The notes under the pieces are model-generated. The model was not told the DNA's origin and ran no database searches. It worked only from the letters and a program-made list of their open reading frames with translations. A program made the translations under genes and the position numbers. Below are positions 63,952 through 64,000 of a stretch of 64,000 bases of DNA, one piece after another; positions within the stretch are counted from its first letter, which is position 1, and each line of letters starts with the position of its first letter. The stretch covers positions 62,001 through 126,000 of the forward strand of contig JADJJH010000007.1 in assembly GCA_016706595.1 (NCBI GenBank), read 5' to 3'. Origin of the DNA: Bacteroidota bacterium (GTDB lineage: Bacteria; Bacteroidota; Bacteroidia; Chitinophagales; Chitinophagaceae).

Positions 63952-64000
63952 GTGGTGTCAATTTTCGCTAAAAATACTGTAGTTTTGATTTTAGTGAAAC

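Overview
The window is a low-GC chromosomal segment of a member of the Bacteroidota, most likely a Chitinophagales/Sphingobacteriales-type environmental bacterium. The evidence is a PorT-type component of the type IX secretion system (T9SS), two proteins ending in a canonical T9SS type A sorting domain, TAnnTTTG promoter boxes placed almost on top of start codons, no Shine-Dalgarno-like sequences, a DUF4783 protein, and a menaquinone-type UbiE/MenG.

Region 1 (1-28921) is an array of four giant secreted, modular proteins. The first is cut by the window edge, and the other three are 2852, 3071 and about 2056 aa. They are built from Ig-like, parallel beta-helix, lamin-tail-like, lectin-like, GEVED and nidogen-like modules. 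All four end in the same ~190-residue unit: a ~130-residue beta-rich part followed by ~60 residues with two EF-hand-like loops in dockerin layout. None of the four ends in a canonical T9SS domain. Each gene is followed by its own strong hairpin terminator. The fifth gene (27944-28921) encodes a small protein with a cohesin-like beta-sandwich pattern and a canonical T9SS sorting domain. I propose, as inference, that the small protein is a surface-anchored receptor for the dockerin-like tails, that is, a cellulosome-like cohesin/dockerin assembly used for giant adhesin-like proteins.

Region 2 (28993-49940) is mostly ordinary core genome: a nucleotide-sugar dehydrogenase and uvrC (both broken by several homopolymer indels that look like sequencing errors), a YciH/SUI1 factor, a diacylglycerol-kinase-like protein, nadC, a DUF4783 protein, gpmI, an LTA-synthase-like phosphotransferase, a GNAT-like protein, a TonB-dependent receptor, menG-porT, a pirin, a DUF4397 lipoprotein and a collagen-like secreted protein. 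Several long palindromic or dispersed elements lie between these genes.

Region 3 (50298-56969) is a tRNA-Lys-linked integration hotspot. The 3' end of tRNA-Lys(UUU) is repeated at 50298, 53478 and 53600. Two of these copies are followed by the same ~100-bp integrase leader. The hotspot carries integrase and resolvase fragments, the tail of a PpiC-type isomerase, a T9SS-secreted SBBP-like protein and a more GC-rich TPR/adenylate cyclase receptor.

Region 4 (57055-64000) returns to core genes: an SDR, an M16-like protein without the zinc motif, a carboxypeptidase-regulatory-like secreted protein, two small exported unknowns (one thioredoxin-like), anmK, a LytTR response regulator and an OsmC protein.
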